Assembly (NCBI GenBank): GCA_025449115.1
Contig: JAHLKC010000172.1
Coordinates: 1-64,000 of the forward strand
Length of the DNA: 64,000 nt
Direction of reading: 5' to 3'
Source: Chytridium lagenaria
Taxonomy: Eukaryota; Chytridiomycota; Chytridiomycetes; Chytridiales; Chytridiaceae
Numbering within the stretch: position 1 is the first letter of the stretch; every line of letters begins with the position of its first letter. Below are positions 12,301 to 24,507 of the stretch, one piece after another. The notes beneath the pieces were generated by a model. It saw only the letters and a program-made list of their open reading frames with translations, ran no database searches and was not told the DNA's origin. A program made the position numbers and the translations under genes.

Positions 12301-15300
12301 TCTGGAATCAACATATGAAAATTGACGTCAAGAACATCATGGATCGGATTGCCGTAACCGTGTGGGATCAAAGGACGGAAGAATTTTTGGGAATTGTGAG
12401 ATTGAATATGGGGGAGATTATGACTGTTTGTGCGAGAGATGGGTTCTTGAGCAGGTGGTATACGCTTGTGGGAAGGGATGGAAAGAGTAGAGACAAGTAC
12501 GTTGGGGGTGAGATCTTTTTAGAAATTCACATCCAAGATGATTTGGTAAGCTTCTATTTCAAATTTCAAGCGCCGTTTACTTTTGTTTGTTAATATATTA
12601 CATTAGTTTCAAGGGTCAGTTTCGGAGAAATCACCCACCGACAGCCCCGCTGAATTTCTTGAAACCGCCCTTATCAACTGCAAGATCAATTATAAAAGCC
12701 TCTACCGGACTCTTCTCCGCAATTGTCTAAAACTCGATATGGGTGCATTAGGTACCATACCCGAAGACACATCGGATCTTTTGTCAGACGAATCAAAGAC
12801 GACGCTGAAAGTATGGGCACGAAAATGGTTAATCGGGGATGCGTTCCAGTGCATTGCATTGGTGGAACTTTTATTCACAGAGTACAAGAAATACAATATC
12901 CCGGTAAAGCCACTTGATACAGAGTTGGACTCTCTTCGGAAACGAATTAATGCTGATCCAAGCTGGTTGCCACCTTACGATGTAAGTTTAGATTAGTTAT
13001 ATGTTTTATCTAATGTTTACTTTAAAGGAACCTGCTCTTATGGACCTCCTTGAAGAAATGTTTTCATACTACCACACTCAAGTCACAAATTACAAGGAAT
13101 TCTACGCGAAAAACAAACCTGACGGTGCTCTCGTTTCAACTCTAGCAATGTGGCGTATGGTCTACAAATCCAATATCTACAAATCCGTCCACAAAGGACT
13201 GCCAGATTCTTTCACCGCCTATCTTCCAACCGTCATGACCCAAGCTGCCACATCCCGATACCAAAAGCTCCTGGAACTCTCCTCCCCATTTGACGAAACA
13301 AACATTGAGGCTGTTTTTGACGGATTGAGGAAACTGACGGAACTGTTGACAGAGGAGATTGAGATTGATTACAAGTATTTCCGAAAACCGTTTCGGCGGG
13401 ATATTGATATTGTGGCGTTGACGGCGGATGTGTACATTCGGAGCTTTGTCAAAAGCTTGGAGGAAAAGCAAGACATGATTGCTGATGATGAGACTGTGCG
13501 GACGTCCAGTAAATCAATATTTGAGCTTTATAGGAAGATGAAGCTTATGGATTCGCGTTATGCGAAGCTGATGCCAAGGTGAGTTATTTGGCTATCATAG
13601 CTTTTTTTATTTTCTATGATCCTTGAAAATAACGGTTACCGGTCAACAGTCTTCGCCGCCTCTCTAATTACAAAACGTTTAATATCGAACGGTGGTTCAC
13701 CCCGTTCATCACTAAATGGCTTGACAACCTCTCCACTCGTACCCTGGATTGGGTGACAAACGCCCTCAAAGTCGATCTTTTTTCTCCGTTGCATGAATAC
13801 TCTCCAAACATTTGGTGCTCATCATCAGTTTAGATGTATTCACTGCGGTTTATCAAGGATTTGAGTTTATTTCGGATCTGGACTGGACGGATGAAGTGCA
13901 GTATGCTGGGTTCATGCAAAAATTTGCGAGGACGGTGGATTTGGTTGTTGAGCAATATTGTGAGGGTATAATGGGGGAGTCGAAGGATGGCGAGAGTGGG
14001 ATGACATGGACTAATTTGTTGCAGAGCAAGCAGACGACTGGACCCAAAGATATTACGATTGAGGTGTGTTTTTTGCTTTAGATATTCTACTTGGTGTTGG
14101 GCGATTTTTTTCTTGAAGTTACTTTCCTTTATTTTTCTCACCGTCCTTTATTCTTCTCGCTAACCTGACAACATACTGTCTATACAATTTTTTTTACCTC
14201 TAGTCATGCGTCAAAATCTGCAACATTGAATACGCTCTCACCAAACTCGAAGAGCTATACAACCAAATGAATGTTTGTGCACAAAAGACAAGAGTCGATC
14301 ATAACAAGATCCCCTCGAGCATATCCGAAACCGTCAAGGGCTCGTTTAAATTCCATATCGCGTACGCGGAAAACATGAAAGCCGTGACAAGTTCCGGTTT
14401 AAGCAACCCATATCTCACCGTTCAAGTCCCCGAAGGCACATTTACTGATGACAAATCGACTTTATTGACAGGCTCATCCTGTGAACTCTTGCGAACAAAA
14501 GTTATGCATGATACAGTGGCTCCTACGTGGGATGAAACGTTTACGGTATTGATACCGCCTGTATCGCGTCTTATTGTGACGGTTTACTCAAAGAATATGT
14601 TGATGGCGGATGAAGTTTGTGGAAGAGTTGTTGTAGACCTTGGATCGAGGACGCGATTGAGGAGAAAACTTGAGGATCATCAGAGTCATGAAGTGTTTGT
14701 GGAGATGGAGCCGCAGGGACGGGTGTTGTTGAGGATGACGATGGAGGGGGATGAAGATGATATTGAGTTTTGGGAGAGAAAAACTAGAGAACGATTGATG
14801 AGAACGAGGGGAGATTTTTTGAAAGGATTATGTTCAAAGGTATAATGGCGAATTTTTTATCTTAAGGATTTAACCTTACCGTGTTTTTTTTTCATATTTT
14901 GAAAGTGATTCTAACAATTCTCTTAAGATTACGCCGTACATTAAAGATGTCGTTACAAAATCTTTAAAGGAACATGAAGCCGCACCCCTCCCTTCAACCT
15001 TCTTTGCCGCAATCACGTCCACAATCCAATATTCAACTCAAACGCTCTCTGGTCACTCCATCACAGCCCCCGTTACCCAACACGAAGCCGACGCGCTCCT
15101 AACCCCACTCACCGACCACCTCAACAAAAATCTCACCATCCTCTACACGCAGCTTTCCCCACGTCTATGTAACCTCATCATCAAACGAATCTGGGATGAC
15201 ACGCTTGTGATGATCGAAACACTCCTTGTCCCCCCATTACATGGATTGATGGACCGTGACCGTCGCGTTCTCAACAAGCGACAGGTGTCGATGATGGGAT

Positions 15301-15596
15301 GGGTTGTGACGGTTTTGGGCGACTTTTTTTATGCAGATGGGGTTGAAGGTGGATTAGAGATTGAGATGGTTGAGACTGGGAGATGGAGGGAGGTGAGATG
15401 GGTGATGGGATTGTATTGTGAGGATTTGATGGCGTTGAAGAGGGAGTATGAGGTGCGGGTTGGTGAGGGGAGAGAGAGGGAGGTGATGTTGAGGCTGATT
15501 AGGTTGAGGGTGGAGAAGGAGGAGGATTTAGTTGATAGGGATGAAGGGAGAAAGTGGGTAGATGAGATGATTGTAAAGGCAAAGGAAAGGAGATGA
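9375..15596 (+). CDS. Munc13-like C2/MUN-domain protein, copy 2
   Basis: Tandem paralogue of the gene at 1820-8902 with the same order: disordered N-terminus (9375-11808, with RERERAERMK repeats), first C2 (FFKVVEARGLVAKEG), MUN region, MHD1 (FISDLDWTDEVQYAGF), second C2 (AYAENMKAVTSSGLSNPYL) and MHD2 with TPYIKDVVTKSLKEHEA. Introns: 11809-11873, 12546-12606, 12982-13027 (46 bp), 13579-13649, 14064-14203 and 14840-14937. They sit at the same places as in copy 1 but are mostly much shorter. The conserved half is nearly unbroken; the N-terminal half has frame shifts near 10120, 10735 (AAAA run) and 11150. The Met at 9375 begins a head that aligns with copy 1. It is probably the functional copy. 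A role in vesicle priming is inferred from the family. Confidence 0.85.
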
Positions 15597-16479
15597 GGAT
15601 TTGGATATGTCGATTTTTTTGTTTTTCCTCCATTATCAAGTATAGCTTGAAGTCCGAACAGTTGGCTTCACCACCTCTATTCGTTTCATTCATTTTTTTA
15701 TTTTTTTTTTATCCGTCTCTTTTTGAAGTATTTCAATCTTTCCTTTCGCCTCTTTTTTTGATCTATGGGTGATGCGTTTCCACCTTCTTTTCCCATTTTC
15801 CCCCCCATTTTTAAATGCACGTCATTTCACACATATCTTCATTCTCCTTTTCATATACGCATTTTCTGTTCCTTTTTATGATTTTTTACGTGGGATTGTG
15901 TCTATATTCCTTTTTCGATTCCCTTTACAAATAACAATGTCATCAATATACTTTTTCTCATACATATAATATTGTTGGTACATACGAAGCATGCAACTGT
16001 CTCGAGAAAAAAACAAAAAAAGATGATTACCAAAAAGCCTTGGAATTCTCGTTAGAAGGAGGTAGGTCAGTATACCATGAAAAAATAACACCAAAAGTTC
16101 TGGTTTTAAAGTAGAGTCAAAAGGTGAGGCTCTTGAAACGGATTTTTAAGAGAATGTGAAGAGAGAATGTGAAGAAAAAAACTTGGGATATAACTATTTT
16201 ATTTAATATTTTATCGTCGCTTTCACAGTGGGATTTCAGGAAATTCATTGATGAGATGATTGGCAAAACGGTTCTTTATCTTTGGAGGTACCTTTTCTAA
16301 GAAAAACAAAGAAAAAAAAAAAAAAAGGGTGTCTACAGTAAAAGAAAAAAGGGACAATAAGAAAAACACAAGATATATCGTAAAAAAAAATAACCAACGA
16401 TGGGTCTATATCATTACAACCCGCAATTCAAAGCAAACAGCAGAAACCAAAAAAAAAAAACAACAACAAAATTAAAAAA
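15597..16479. other. Convergent intergenic region
   Basis: Space between the 3' ends of copy 2 (plus) and the receptor gene (minus). T-rich then A-rich with many homopolymer runs, as expected for facing 3' UTRs. I see no gene in it. Confidence 0.5.
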
Positions 16480-19057
16480 TTAAACAGGGGTTTTCAAGGT
16501 TGCCCCTTTCCCACCATCATCTGATAACGGGGATCCTATAGAAGATAAAGGAGACATGGGTGATGAGGGTTTCTTCTTCAATATAGGTTTCGGTAACGGT
16601 CCATCCAGCTTTGATGGAGCTCTCCGCCGTCCTTGCGTCACCACACCTTGAGACGCAGACGCAGCAGGAGGTGTCACATTCGTCATCGCCGCATTCGCTG
16701 TCACCGACGGCACAACAACAATCTCCTCACCAACACCAGTGTCAACAGCCGCACCCCCGTAAAACGGTGATGACGATGGATTCGACAAAGACCCTCCTGA
16801 TTTTCTTAATGGCGTCACATCTACACCCATCTCTCCACTCCCTGACGCGACGCCAGGTCTCACAGGAGATGGGGTTGAGATGTCACTGGATGACATGGTT
16901 TTCGGCTTGGACGGTATCGTGGATCCCATCATATCCATGCCACTCCCTGACGCGCTTCTCTGTCTCGACGACGACGAAGCCCTCGGTGACGCCACAGAAG
17001 GAGACGGAGAAGGCGAAGACCTCACCCCCTCCCCCCCAACACAACACCGGCCAACCCTCTCCCCCCCTCCTTCCCACCAATCGTCAACATCACGTTCCTC
17101 GGAGTCCGTTCCGTCGATGACGAGCTCAACCGTCCAGCGCTATCATCATCGTCGTCATCGTCGTCATCGTCATCGTTGAAATGGAAGAAACTGGGCTTTT
17201 TAGAGGAACGGAGTTGGCGACGACGGCGTTGGCGTTGACGGATTAAAAGTTGTTTCCATTCTCGGAGGATGCCGCGACGCACTATGTATACGAGGATGCC
17301 GTAGATCCCGGCTAGGGCGGAGAGGTCGAGGGAGACGAGGACACCAGAGAGGTTGGGGAGGACGGCGCTGAGGAATGGGGTTAATCGTTGATGAAGGAAG
17401 GGGGAAGGAAAAAGGGATATTTGAAGGGGTGGAGAATAGACTTACCCTGGAATACTAGAACAGGCTTCATGGCCGTTGGGGGCTTTGACGACGAGACAGA
17501 GGACCCATTCTCGGGTCCATGCGCCATTGAGGTTGAGTTGATCTTGGGGGAGGTAGGTCACGCTGTACAAGACCTAAAATGGTGATGTAAGAAAAACATG
17601 CAAAGGATTGCCTAACAAAACAACAGAGAACAAATGACTTTAAGAAAAAGAGAAAAAGAAAATAAAAATAAAGCCAACACACCATCAAGTTCACCCACGC
17701 AAACACCAAAACCAAAGCCATCAATCCAGACCTCCACTGAAGCCTCAACTGCGACATCACAAAATACCTTTTCCCATGTCTCCCCTCCATCGACGTCAAC
17801 CCAACCACACCACTCGTCCCCACCCCTCCAGCTCCACCACTCGTCCCAACCCCCTGTCCCGCATCGCCCTTCGCCGCACTCCCGCATTCGCCCCAGTCAC
17901 CACCGGTGTCTTTCGACTCAACACCGCAACCGTCACCCCCGTCGACACCTGCAAAACCAACGCGACAACAAGCACCGCAACCTGAGGTCCAAAAAAAGTC
18001 GCCCAAGCTCTTTTCCTCGCCACCGCGCAAAACAACCCAGGGATCGCCTCAATCCCATCACCTAACGCTCCGTCCACTCCTACCGGGTTCAAGCCGAGAG
18101 ATGAGGATGGGACGAGGACCGTGAGGCAGGTTAAGAGAAGCGCGAGGAGCCAGAGAAACAGTTGGATGAGGACAATGCGGAGGGTGTGGGGTTTTTTGGG
18201 GGAGGTGGTGGAGGTGGGACGTTTGATACGGAGGGGGGAGAAATCGGCGTTTCTGTTCCAGACGAGAGCGAGATGTTGAATAGCGATAAGATGGGATGAA
18301 AAAATGATGGCCAGGTTTGCGCCAAGTGTGAACATGGCTCCCTAAATTTTAAGAAAAACCATTCAACATTCAAATGAATAACACACTCATTTCTAACCTG
18401 AATGAAGCAACGAAGATTACTTGATCCCATTGCTCGTTCAATCTCATTGACGCAAAGTAGGACCTTGGAGTCGGGAATTCCTAACGCCATTGATCCTCCC
18501 ATGATAATCAATCCCAGTTGCACGTTAATAATACTAGGCGCGGACGGTGATGATCGTCGTGTCGGTACCACCAAATGCGTCACAAGAATCCCCAACGCCC
18601 CCAGCGTGCCGATACCGAAACAAATGGGGATATGGTACGCCCAGACGTTTTCAACGAGTTTAGGTGGGTACACTGGGGAAAGAGGGTTAGTGTTGGAAAA
18701 GAGGTTGGGACATGTACCGTAGTTGAGGGATGGACATGGGAGACAACATCCTGAAGCGCAAAAGTAGCGACGGAGAGGGTCTGTGACGTTGAAGGCTGGG
18801 GTTGAGGGGGTGAAGGAGGATGGGGTGCGGATGAGAGGGGGTGGACATGATGGTAGGAATGTTGTGCGGTTCGCGGGTTGTGGTGATTGTCCGATAGGTT
18901 CGAGATTGTGGAGGAGATTGTTGAGGAGATGGGGTTGGTCGTCTTGAGAGGGTGAAGCAATGGTGGTGGTGATGGAGATGAGGATGGAGAGGATGGAGAG
19001 GAGTCTCCATGTTGGAGATCTTGTTGTTGTTGGTGCAGTTGTCATGATTCCATTCAA
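16480..19057 (-). CDS. Fungal Frizzled/Smoothened-like seven-transmembrane receptor
   Basis: Five exons on the minus strand: 19057-18718, 18672-18398, 18341-17683, 17573-17446, 17367-16480; introns are 45, 56, 109 and 78 bp, all GT-AG. Splicing joins CCLPCPSLNY to VYPPKLVENVW, restoring the CxxCP...VYPP motif of the fungal Frizzled-like receptor family. Residues 16-38 form a signal peptide (RLLSILSILISITTTIASP). The next exons give TM1 (HIPICFGIGTLGALGILV), TM2 (QLGLIIMGGSMAL), the conserved SSNLRCFIQG turn into TM3, TM4 (IQLFLWLLALLLTCLTV), TM5 (FFGPQVAVLVVALVLQV), TM6 (LMALVLVFAWVNLMV) and TM7 (SGVLVSLDLSALAGIYGIL). The cytoplasmic tail is Arg-, Asp- and Ser-rich. Frame shifts occur near 17880 and in a C run at about 17030. 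Likely a G-protein-coupled receptor at the plasma membrane; ligand unknown. Confidence 0.8.
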
Positions 19058-19954
19058 CAGTCAGTCTGTCATCCAGCAACCGTTCGATCAACGGCAATCA
19101 AGTTGGTCAAGGCAATAAACAGAAACAAGGAGATGTGTTGAAGCCAATCCAAAAGTCTATCTAGTGGAGTATGATGTATGATGAGATATATAGAAGCCCA
19201 AAAGACGTCTCCAGCGATACCCTTTTAATTATTAATTAGTTAAAGTAAATATGATTTATTATTATATTATCAGCATGCATAGCAGCAAGCATTGCATGCC
19301 AAATAATAGTTTATTAATTATAAATATTTATTACAGATATACATAATTACTAATATTTATTTTTATTATTTGAGTAAGACGCAACAGACACAAACTGTTC
19401 TCATTGGGCGTGCGTGAGTAACTGCGGCGTGATCAATTTAAATTAAAATAAATAAATAAAATAAATGATATTTACGGCCCAAACACCAAAGAATATTCAA
19501 ATTAATTAATAACCCACATTTGGGCTGGCGCTCAACCACTTTGAGGCCAAAAGAAAGAACATTCAAAGCATCATTGATCATTGGTCCAATGTATTGACTT
19601 GCCTATTTTAATTATAAAACATTTGTTTCATCTGGATATATATCTTTGGAAAGAATATAAATACATAAATGAATTATTATTATTATTATCTTAAACTTTG
19701 TGAAAAAGGGTGAATTCAGGGATATCCATATTTAATATTTATCAATTTTATTTATATTTTAATTATCTTGAAATAATTTGTTTAAAAAGATGATTACGGT
19801 CTAATATGAACAAATATTCCATCTCCCATTTTATTCATTTTATTATCAGTATTTAAAACTTGAGACTCTTGATACGCCACCTCTTTCCCGTCCCCCTCCA
19901 TGGACATATCCACACATCCTTCATCACAACTCTGAAAAATACCCGACCGCGAAC
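19058..19954. other. AT-rich intergenic region
   Basis: Upstream region of the receptor gene. A TATATA at about 19186-19191 could serve its promoter on the minus strand. The rest is TTAAT/ATTTA-rich with no coding signal. Confidence 0.4.
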
Positions 19955-20640
19955 CCACCTAGTGTTCCGTGAGAGTCCCCTAGGAGGTACAGAAAAAACT
20001 AGCGAAAATGTCTGTACCTCATGCAGCTAGTGGGGAGATTTGGCCCAGGTTTTACTAGCGAGGACTTTGCGAAAAATTCAAGTTGAAATAAGGGGGGGGG
20101 CCGGGAGGAGAAAGCGCCGCAGGCGCGGAAAAAAAAAAAGGGAAAAAAAATTAAAAAAAATAAAAATGGAGGAGGAGAGCGAGAGGAAGCTCTTCTCCTC
20201 ACAATTTCTTTTTGTTATATTCCTTTTATTAATTTCTTCCTTTTTCCACCGAGGCCGTCATGACGGACTCCCCCGCTCCCTCCCTCCCTCCCTCCCCGGC
20301 TCCCTCCCTCCCTCCTTCCGCCTCCGTCCATCCACCCATCCCATCCATCCATCCATCCATTCATCCATCCATCCCACCCATCCATCCATGCATCCCGTCC
20401 ATCCATCCTAACATCCATCCATCCATCCATCCATCCCGTCCATCCTGCCCATCCATCCACTCATCCATCCATCCCATCTACCCATCCATCCCGTCCACCG
20501 ATCCATCGATTCCATCCATCCATCCATCCTACCACCCACCTGTTCCATCCACCCACTCACACTCTCTCATCCCATACTCACATCCCTTCCGCTCACCTCA
20601 CCAACCATTCGGGCCCGGGCTTCAAGTCTTTCCACCCCTC
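19955..20640 (+). repeat. Left terminal inverted repeat with CATC minisatellite
   Basis: Outer 300 bases match the right arm almost base for base, including a GGCGCC-rich stretch around 20110 and the palindrome CCGTCATGACGG at 20255-20266. From about 20270 the arm is CCCT tracts followed by CATC/ATCC tetranucleotide arrays (to about 20530) that differ in copy number from the right arm. Similarity continues to about 20640 (CTCACCTCACCAACCATT). Confidence 0.8.
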
Positions 20641-20779
20641 CCTTCTCTCCCGCAAGTCATTATCAAACAACCATGTAAACATCCATCCTCATTGCCTACA
20701 TCTATTAATCCCACCTCGAATCCACTTTTTCCTCCTCTTTTGGCATCGTCGTAGTTTTCGCAGATGCTCCAGGTCTAAT

Positions 20780-20794
20780 GGGGTTCAATTCCCC
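20780..20794 (+). other. tRNA T-arm / B-box-like motif (left)
   Basis: GGGGTTCAATTCCCC forms a perfect small stem-loop and matches the RNA polymerase III B-box consensus GGTTCRANNCC. It follows GGTCTAAT, as do similar motifs in the other arm. No complete tRNA cloverleaf can be built around it. Confidence 0.4.
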
Positions 20795-20999
20795 TTAAGG
20801 TCTATCACTAGCTGTTTGACTTGTCTAGAGCGGCTTTAAGCAACCACCTGTCCACTTTCATAGTTGCGGTTAATAAACATTTTATATTAAGGTATATGGA
20901 GCAGGATGGAGAGAGCCCGAATGCTGGACACCCTTCTCAAAGTTCAGCTGGACAGGATGCTTTTGGATTACATAGTGCTGGACAGGATGCTCTTGAATT

Positions 21000-23520
21000 A
21001 ATGGAATTTTGATGGTAATGCTATGGGTGACGTATGTGGTGGACAGTGAAATGGAAATATGGTTGAAGACCACAACTCCATTAGACTTGTCAGGCTGCAC
21101 CTCTGATGCCTCTCAACTAAATTTTTAAAAAAACTTCGGCAACAACCCCACCGCCAGCATAGCCTGTCAGCAAACATAACCCCAATCATAGCCTATAGGC
21201 CAACAGAGCCCTTCCAACGGACCTTTTGTCATAAAACGTAACTTTGTCAGATGCTGCATATAATATTCTTTAAATACACTATGTTCTTAATAAATAATAT
21301 TTATAGAAATTTCATAGCCGTCATTGCTGGGGGGAAAAAAGTAAGATGGGAAAAGTTGACTGAAAACTGTGTCATTCTAAAGATAAAAAACATTTTACTC
21401 ACCAACGCTGCATTTAAAATCAATTGCGCTGACAGCTTTCGCGTTTTTCTTTTTAGGAACATTAGATATTTCAAATTGAATATCGTTTGATGGTTGATGG
21501 TAGCCATAATTTATTACAGCTTTAGGGAAAAGTAAAAGTAGCAAGTGGCGTGGAAGATGTTGAGTAAGAACTTTATCTATGTTTAACGTGTGTTAGTTGG
21601 AACATCAATTATTCATTAAACAGGATGCGGCATCCTTTTGCGGCATCGAAAAGTTGTGATTTCAAGCCTAATGTGACTATTTTGGGCATAAATACACTTG
21701 GTACCAATATTAAAGACACTTCTATACTTTATAGCTTACGTAAGGAAGCGTTTTATTAATCATCGACGTAATTCAGGAGTACACGCACTATGTGCCGCAC
21801 CAGCAGCATGCAAGCAAAGATCTCATACTACCACCATATGTTTTCATATTGTGGATGCACATGTGAGCAAAGTTTCCAGTTCCAATACATCCCGGCGACT
21901 AAGATATCACGCTTTACAGATAAAGCGCCATGTAATGAAACGTTATGATGCCAAACGTCATCATTCTTAAAGCAAATTTGTTTTAATTTAACCACAGAAC
22001 TCTTAGATGAAGTAGATAATATTCTAAGTTTTTGAAGTCTATTGCAACAGCGGTCAAGGCGGTACTGTCTTTTGTGTAAATGATAGTAGAAGTTGCGTAA
22101 TGTCCACAAAAATGATTTTAAAAGAGCCTATAATTTCCCAAAAGAATGATGTACTGAATACGCATTGAATGATATAATAATATGTGTGGGGGTATTGTGG
22201 GATTGCTTAACTTTTTTGAAACTTATTGAGAAGTTGAGGTTTTGCGGCCATTGATTTTTTGAGGTGAAAGTCAAAAATGGATTTCTTAAATCTTCAAAAT
22301 CGGAAATTACTTAATAAGCCTATCATCACCACACGCTACAGCCCTCATAATTTAGTCACTGATGGCTTCATAGAATTCATGAATGTGTGCAACGTTTGGT
22401 GTATTTTTAACAGCGGCAGAGGGGGGCTCCATAATTGCGATTGAAGAATTTTGACAGGCCTTAGAATTTTGTGCACTTCATAAGAGACACCATAAAATGG
22501 ACATAAACGCGTCAAACTAATACATTAGATATATGAACACTAGATAAGTATGCTAAAGAAGAAGGCTAAAAAAAGACGTGTTTGGTATGCCCGTCACTAT
22601 GAGAGAGTGTTGTTTTGTATATCGCCCGGGACCGTTTAATCTATAAGAGGTACCTCAACCAAATTTGTGCTCCTCTTCCAAAATTACAGAATGGTACAAA
22701 TCATATGCAATATGAATATACGAAGAACAGAGAATTTTAAAAAAAGAATCAGGTATGAACCCATAGGCGTCAATGTACGGAAGGGATCCAATTTCCACGT
22801 TCCGATTAATCCACACCCAACTCAGAGAGCACGCATATAAAAACATTGTCCCAACTATCATAAAGCTTTCATTTTCACATCTGCTATGAAAATTGTAGCC
22901 CTGTTGATCCACGTCTAAGATATGCAATCAAAGTGAACCATTCTAAATAACAACCTGCGGATCGTCAAATTTCTTAAAGTCTCAGCGATATTTTAAAGCT
23001 CTTAAAAACCCTTTCACGCCGTACTAGACAACATGTAAACTTTGACATGCGTTCAATTCTGTGCGGCTCCTAAAGCCTTTAATTTTTATTTTATGCTTCA
23101 CTATAAGAAAGATTAAACTCATTGACGTTAGCCATCAACTTTATTGACTATAATTACAGCAAGAGGTGACTGAAGTGCTATATGTTTTTATTATGACAAT
23201 CGCCAACTAATATTCCCATCTTACTCTTTTTTTCTCAGCACCAACGGTAATGAAATGGAAATAAGATATATTATTTAAATCAAGAAAATGGTTTTATTAA
23301 GAAAAATATGTACAGCACATGAAAGTATTTCTGTTTTAAAAAGGATGTAATAGCTAATGGTTCATAGCTGGAGGTTACGTACTGTGATGGGCCATGTGCA
23401 GTGGAGGGCGGGGGCGGTGGCGGTGGGAGGTTATTTGTGAATTTCTTTTTTCAAAAAGTTTGCATGCCATCAAAACGGACGAGGTCTATCCAAAAAGCTG
23501 TGGTCTACAGCCATTCTTCA
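21000..23520. other. AT-rich interior of the long-TIR element
   Basis: About 2.5 kb of low-GC sequence with only short open frames (none above about 95 codons) on either strand and no motif of a known transposase. It could be decayed coding sequence or filler. Confidence 0.5.
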
Positions 23521-23723
23521 CATCAGCATCCTGTCCACTGCTTTAGGCTCTTATAGCATTCCAGCATTCTGATAATTTCTCAGAGCTTTATCTTTTTTTT
23601 TTTTATCCAGAAGCATCCTGTCCAGCGTAGCGTCGAGAAGGCTATCTAGTATCCTAATGATGTCCTAGGCCTCTTTCCTTCCAGCCTGCTCCATACACCA
23701 GTTGAACACAAGTAGCCATCAGA

Positions 23724-23738
23724 GGGGCTTGAACCCCC
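23724..23738 (-). other. tRNA T-arm / B-box-like motif (right, inner)
   Basis: On the minus strand GGTCTATGGGGGTTCAAGCC, a T-arm-like stem-loop with a B-box match. It is inverted relative to the left motif, in line with the element's symmetry. Confidence 0.4.
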
Positions 23739-23802
23739 ATAGACCACATTGGTGATGCGTACTCAATCCTTTCCAGTTATCGCCAAATCCACATGATCAT
23801 GA

Positions 23803-23819
23803 GAGGGACTCGAACCCCC
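23803..23819 (-). other. tRNA T-arm / B-box-like motif (right, outer)
   Basis: On the minus strand GGGGGTTCGAGTCCCTC, a canonical 5-bp T-stem with TTCGAGT loop, preceded by GGTCTTT. A matching acceptor 5' strand was looked for upstream and not found, so it is a tRNA-like fragment, perhaps SINE-derived. Confidence 0.45.
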
Positions 23820-23899
23820 AAAGACCTATACGACATGCCAATGATGGCAAAATGGTTGTTGTGGTGCATGGAAGTTGGTAGGGTGGGTTGAGGTGGGTT

Positions 23900-24507
23900 T
23901 ATGGGGATGGGTAGTGGAAGGGGTGAAGTCTTGAAACCCAAGCCCAAATGGTCGGTGACGTGAGCAGATGGGATGGATGAGTGGGTGGATGGAATCGATG
24001 GATCGGTGGACGGGATGGATGGGTAGATGGGATGGATGGATGAGTGGATGGATGGGCAGGATGGACGGGATGGATGGATGAGTGGATGGATGGGCAGGAT
24101 GGATGGGATGGATGGATGGGTGGATGGATGGAGGGGAAGGAGGGAGGGAGGGAGCCGGGGAGGGAGGGAGGGAGGGAGGGGGCGGGGGAGTCCGTCATGA
24201 CGGCCTCGGTGGAAAAAAGGAAGAAATCAATAAAAGAAATAGAAAAGAAAAAGAAATTGTGAGGAGAAAAGCTTCCTCTCGCTCTCCTCCTCCATTTTTA
24301 TTTTTTTTTATCTTTTTTCTCTTTTTTTTTTTCCGCGCCTGCGGCGCTTTCTCCTCCCGGCCCCCCCCCTTATTTCATCTTGAATTTTTTCGCAAAGTCC
24401 TCGCTAGTAAAACCTGGGCCAGATCTCCCCACTAGCTGCATGAGGTACAGACATTTTCGCTAGTTTTTTCTGTACCTCCTAGGGGACTCTCACGGAACAC
24501 TAGGTGG
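23900..24507 (-). repeat. Right terminal inverted repeat with GATG minisatellite
   Basis: Reverse-complement partner of the left arm, with GATG arrays at about 23970-24130, GGGA tracts to 24190, palindrome CCGTCATGACGG at 24192-24203 and the GC-rich stretch near 24335. Array length differs from the left arm, as expected for slippage in simple repeats. Confidence 0.8.

Larger units (their letters stand above)
19955..24507. mobile_element. Non-autonomous DNA element with very long terminal inverted repeats
   Basis: The ends are exact inverted copies: CCACCTAGTGTTCCGTGAGA at 19955 and its reverse complement ending at 24507. A 9-bp direct repeat GCGAACCCA lies at 19949-19957 and 24507-24515, overlapping the tips; read with symmetrical ends, the duplication is 5 bp (CGAAC). 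The arms stay similar for about 0.6-0.7 kb and, more weakly, to about 1 kb. The interior (about 21000-23520) is AT-rich and I find no transposase or other recognisable protein. Long inverted arms with a 9-bp duplication would fit a Mutator-like derivative, but this is not certain. Confidence 0.75.

Noticed and set aside
20040..20754. Long Pro/Ser/His-rich reading frames in the left arm of the long-TIR element
   Set aside because: They are translations of CATC/CCCT simple repeats, open in several frames and on both strands.
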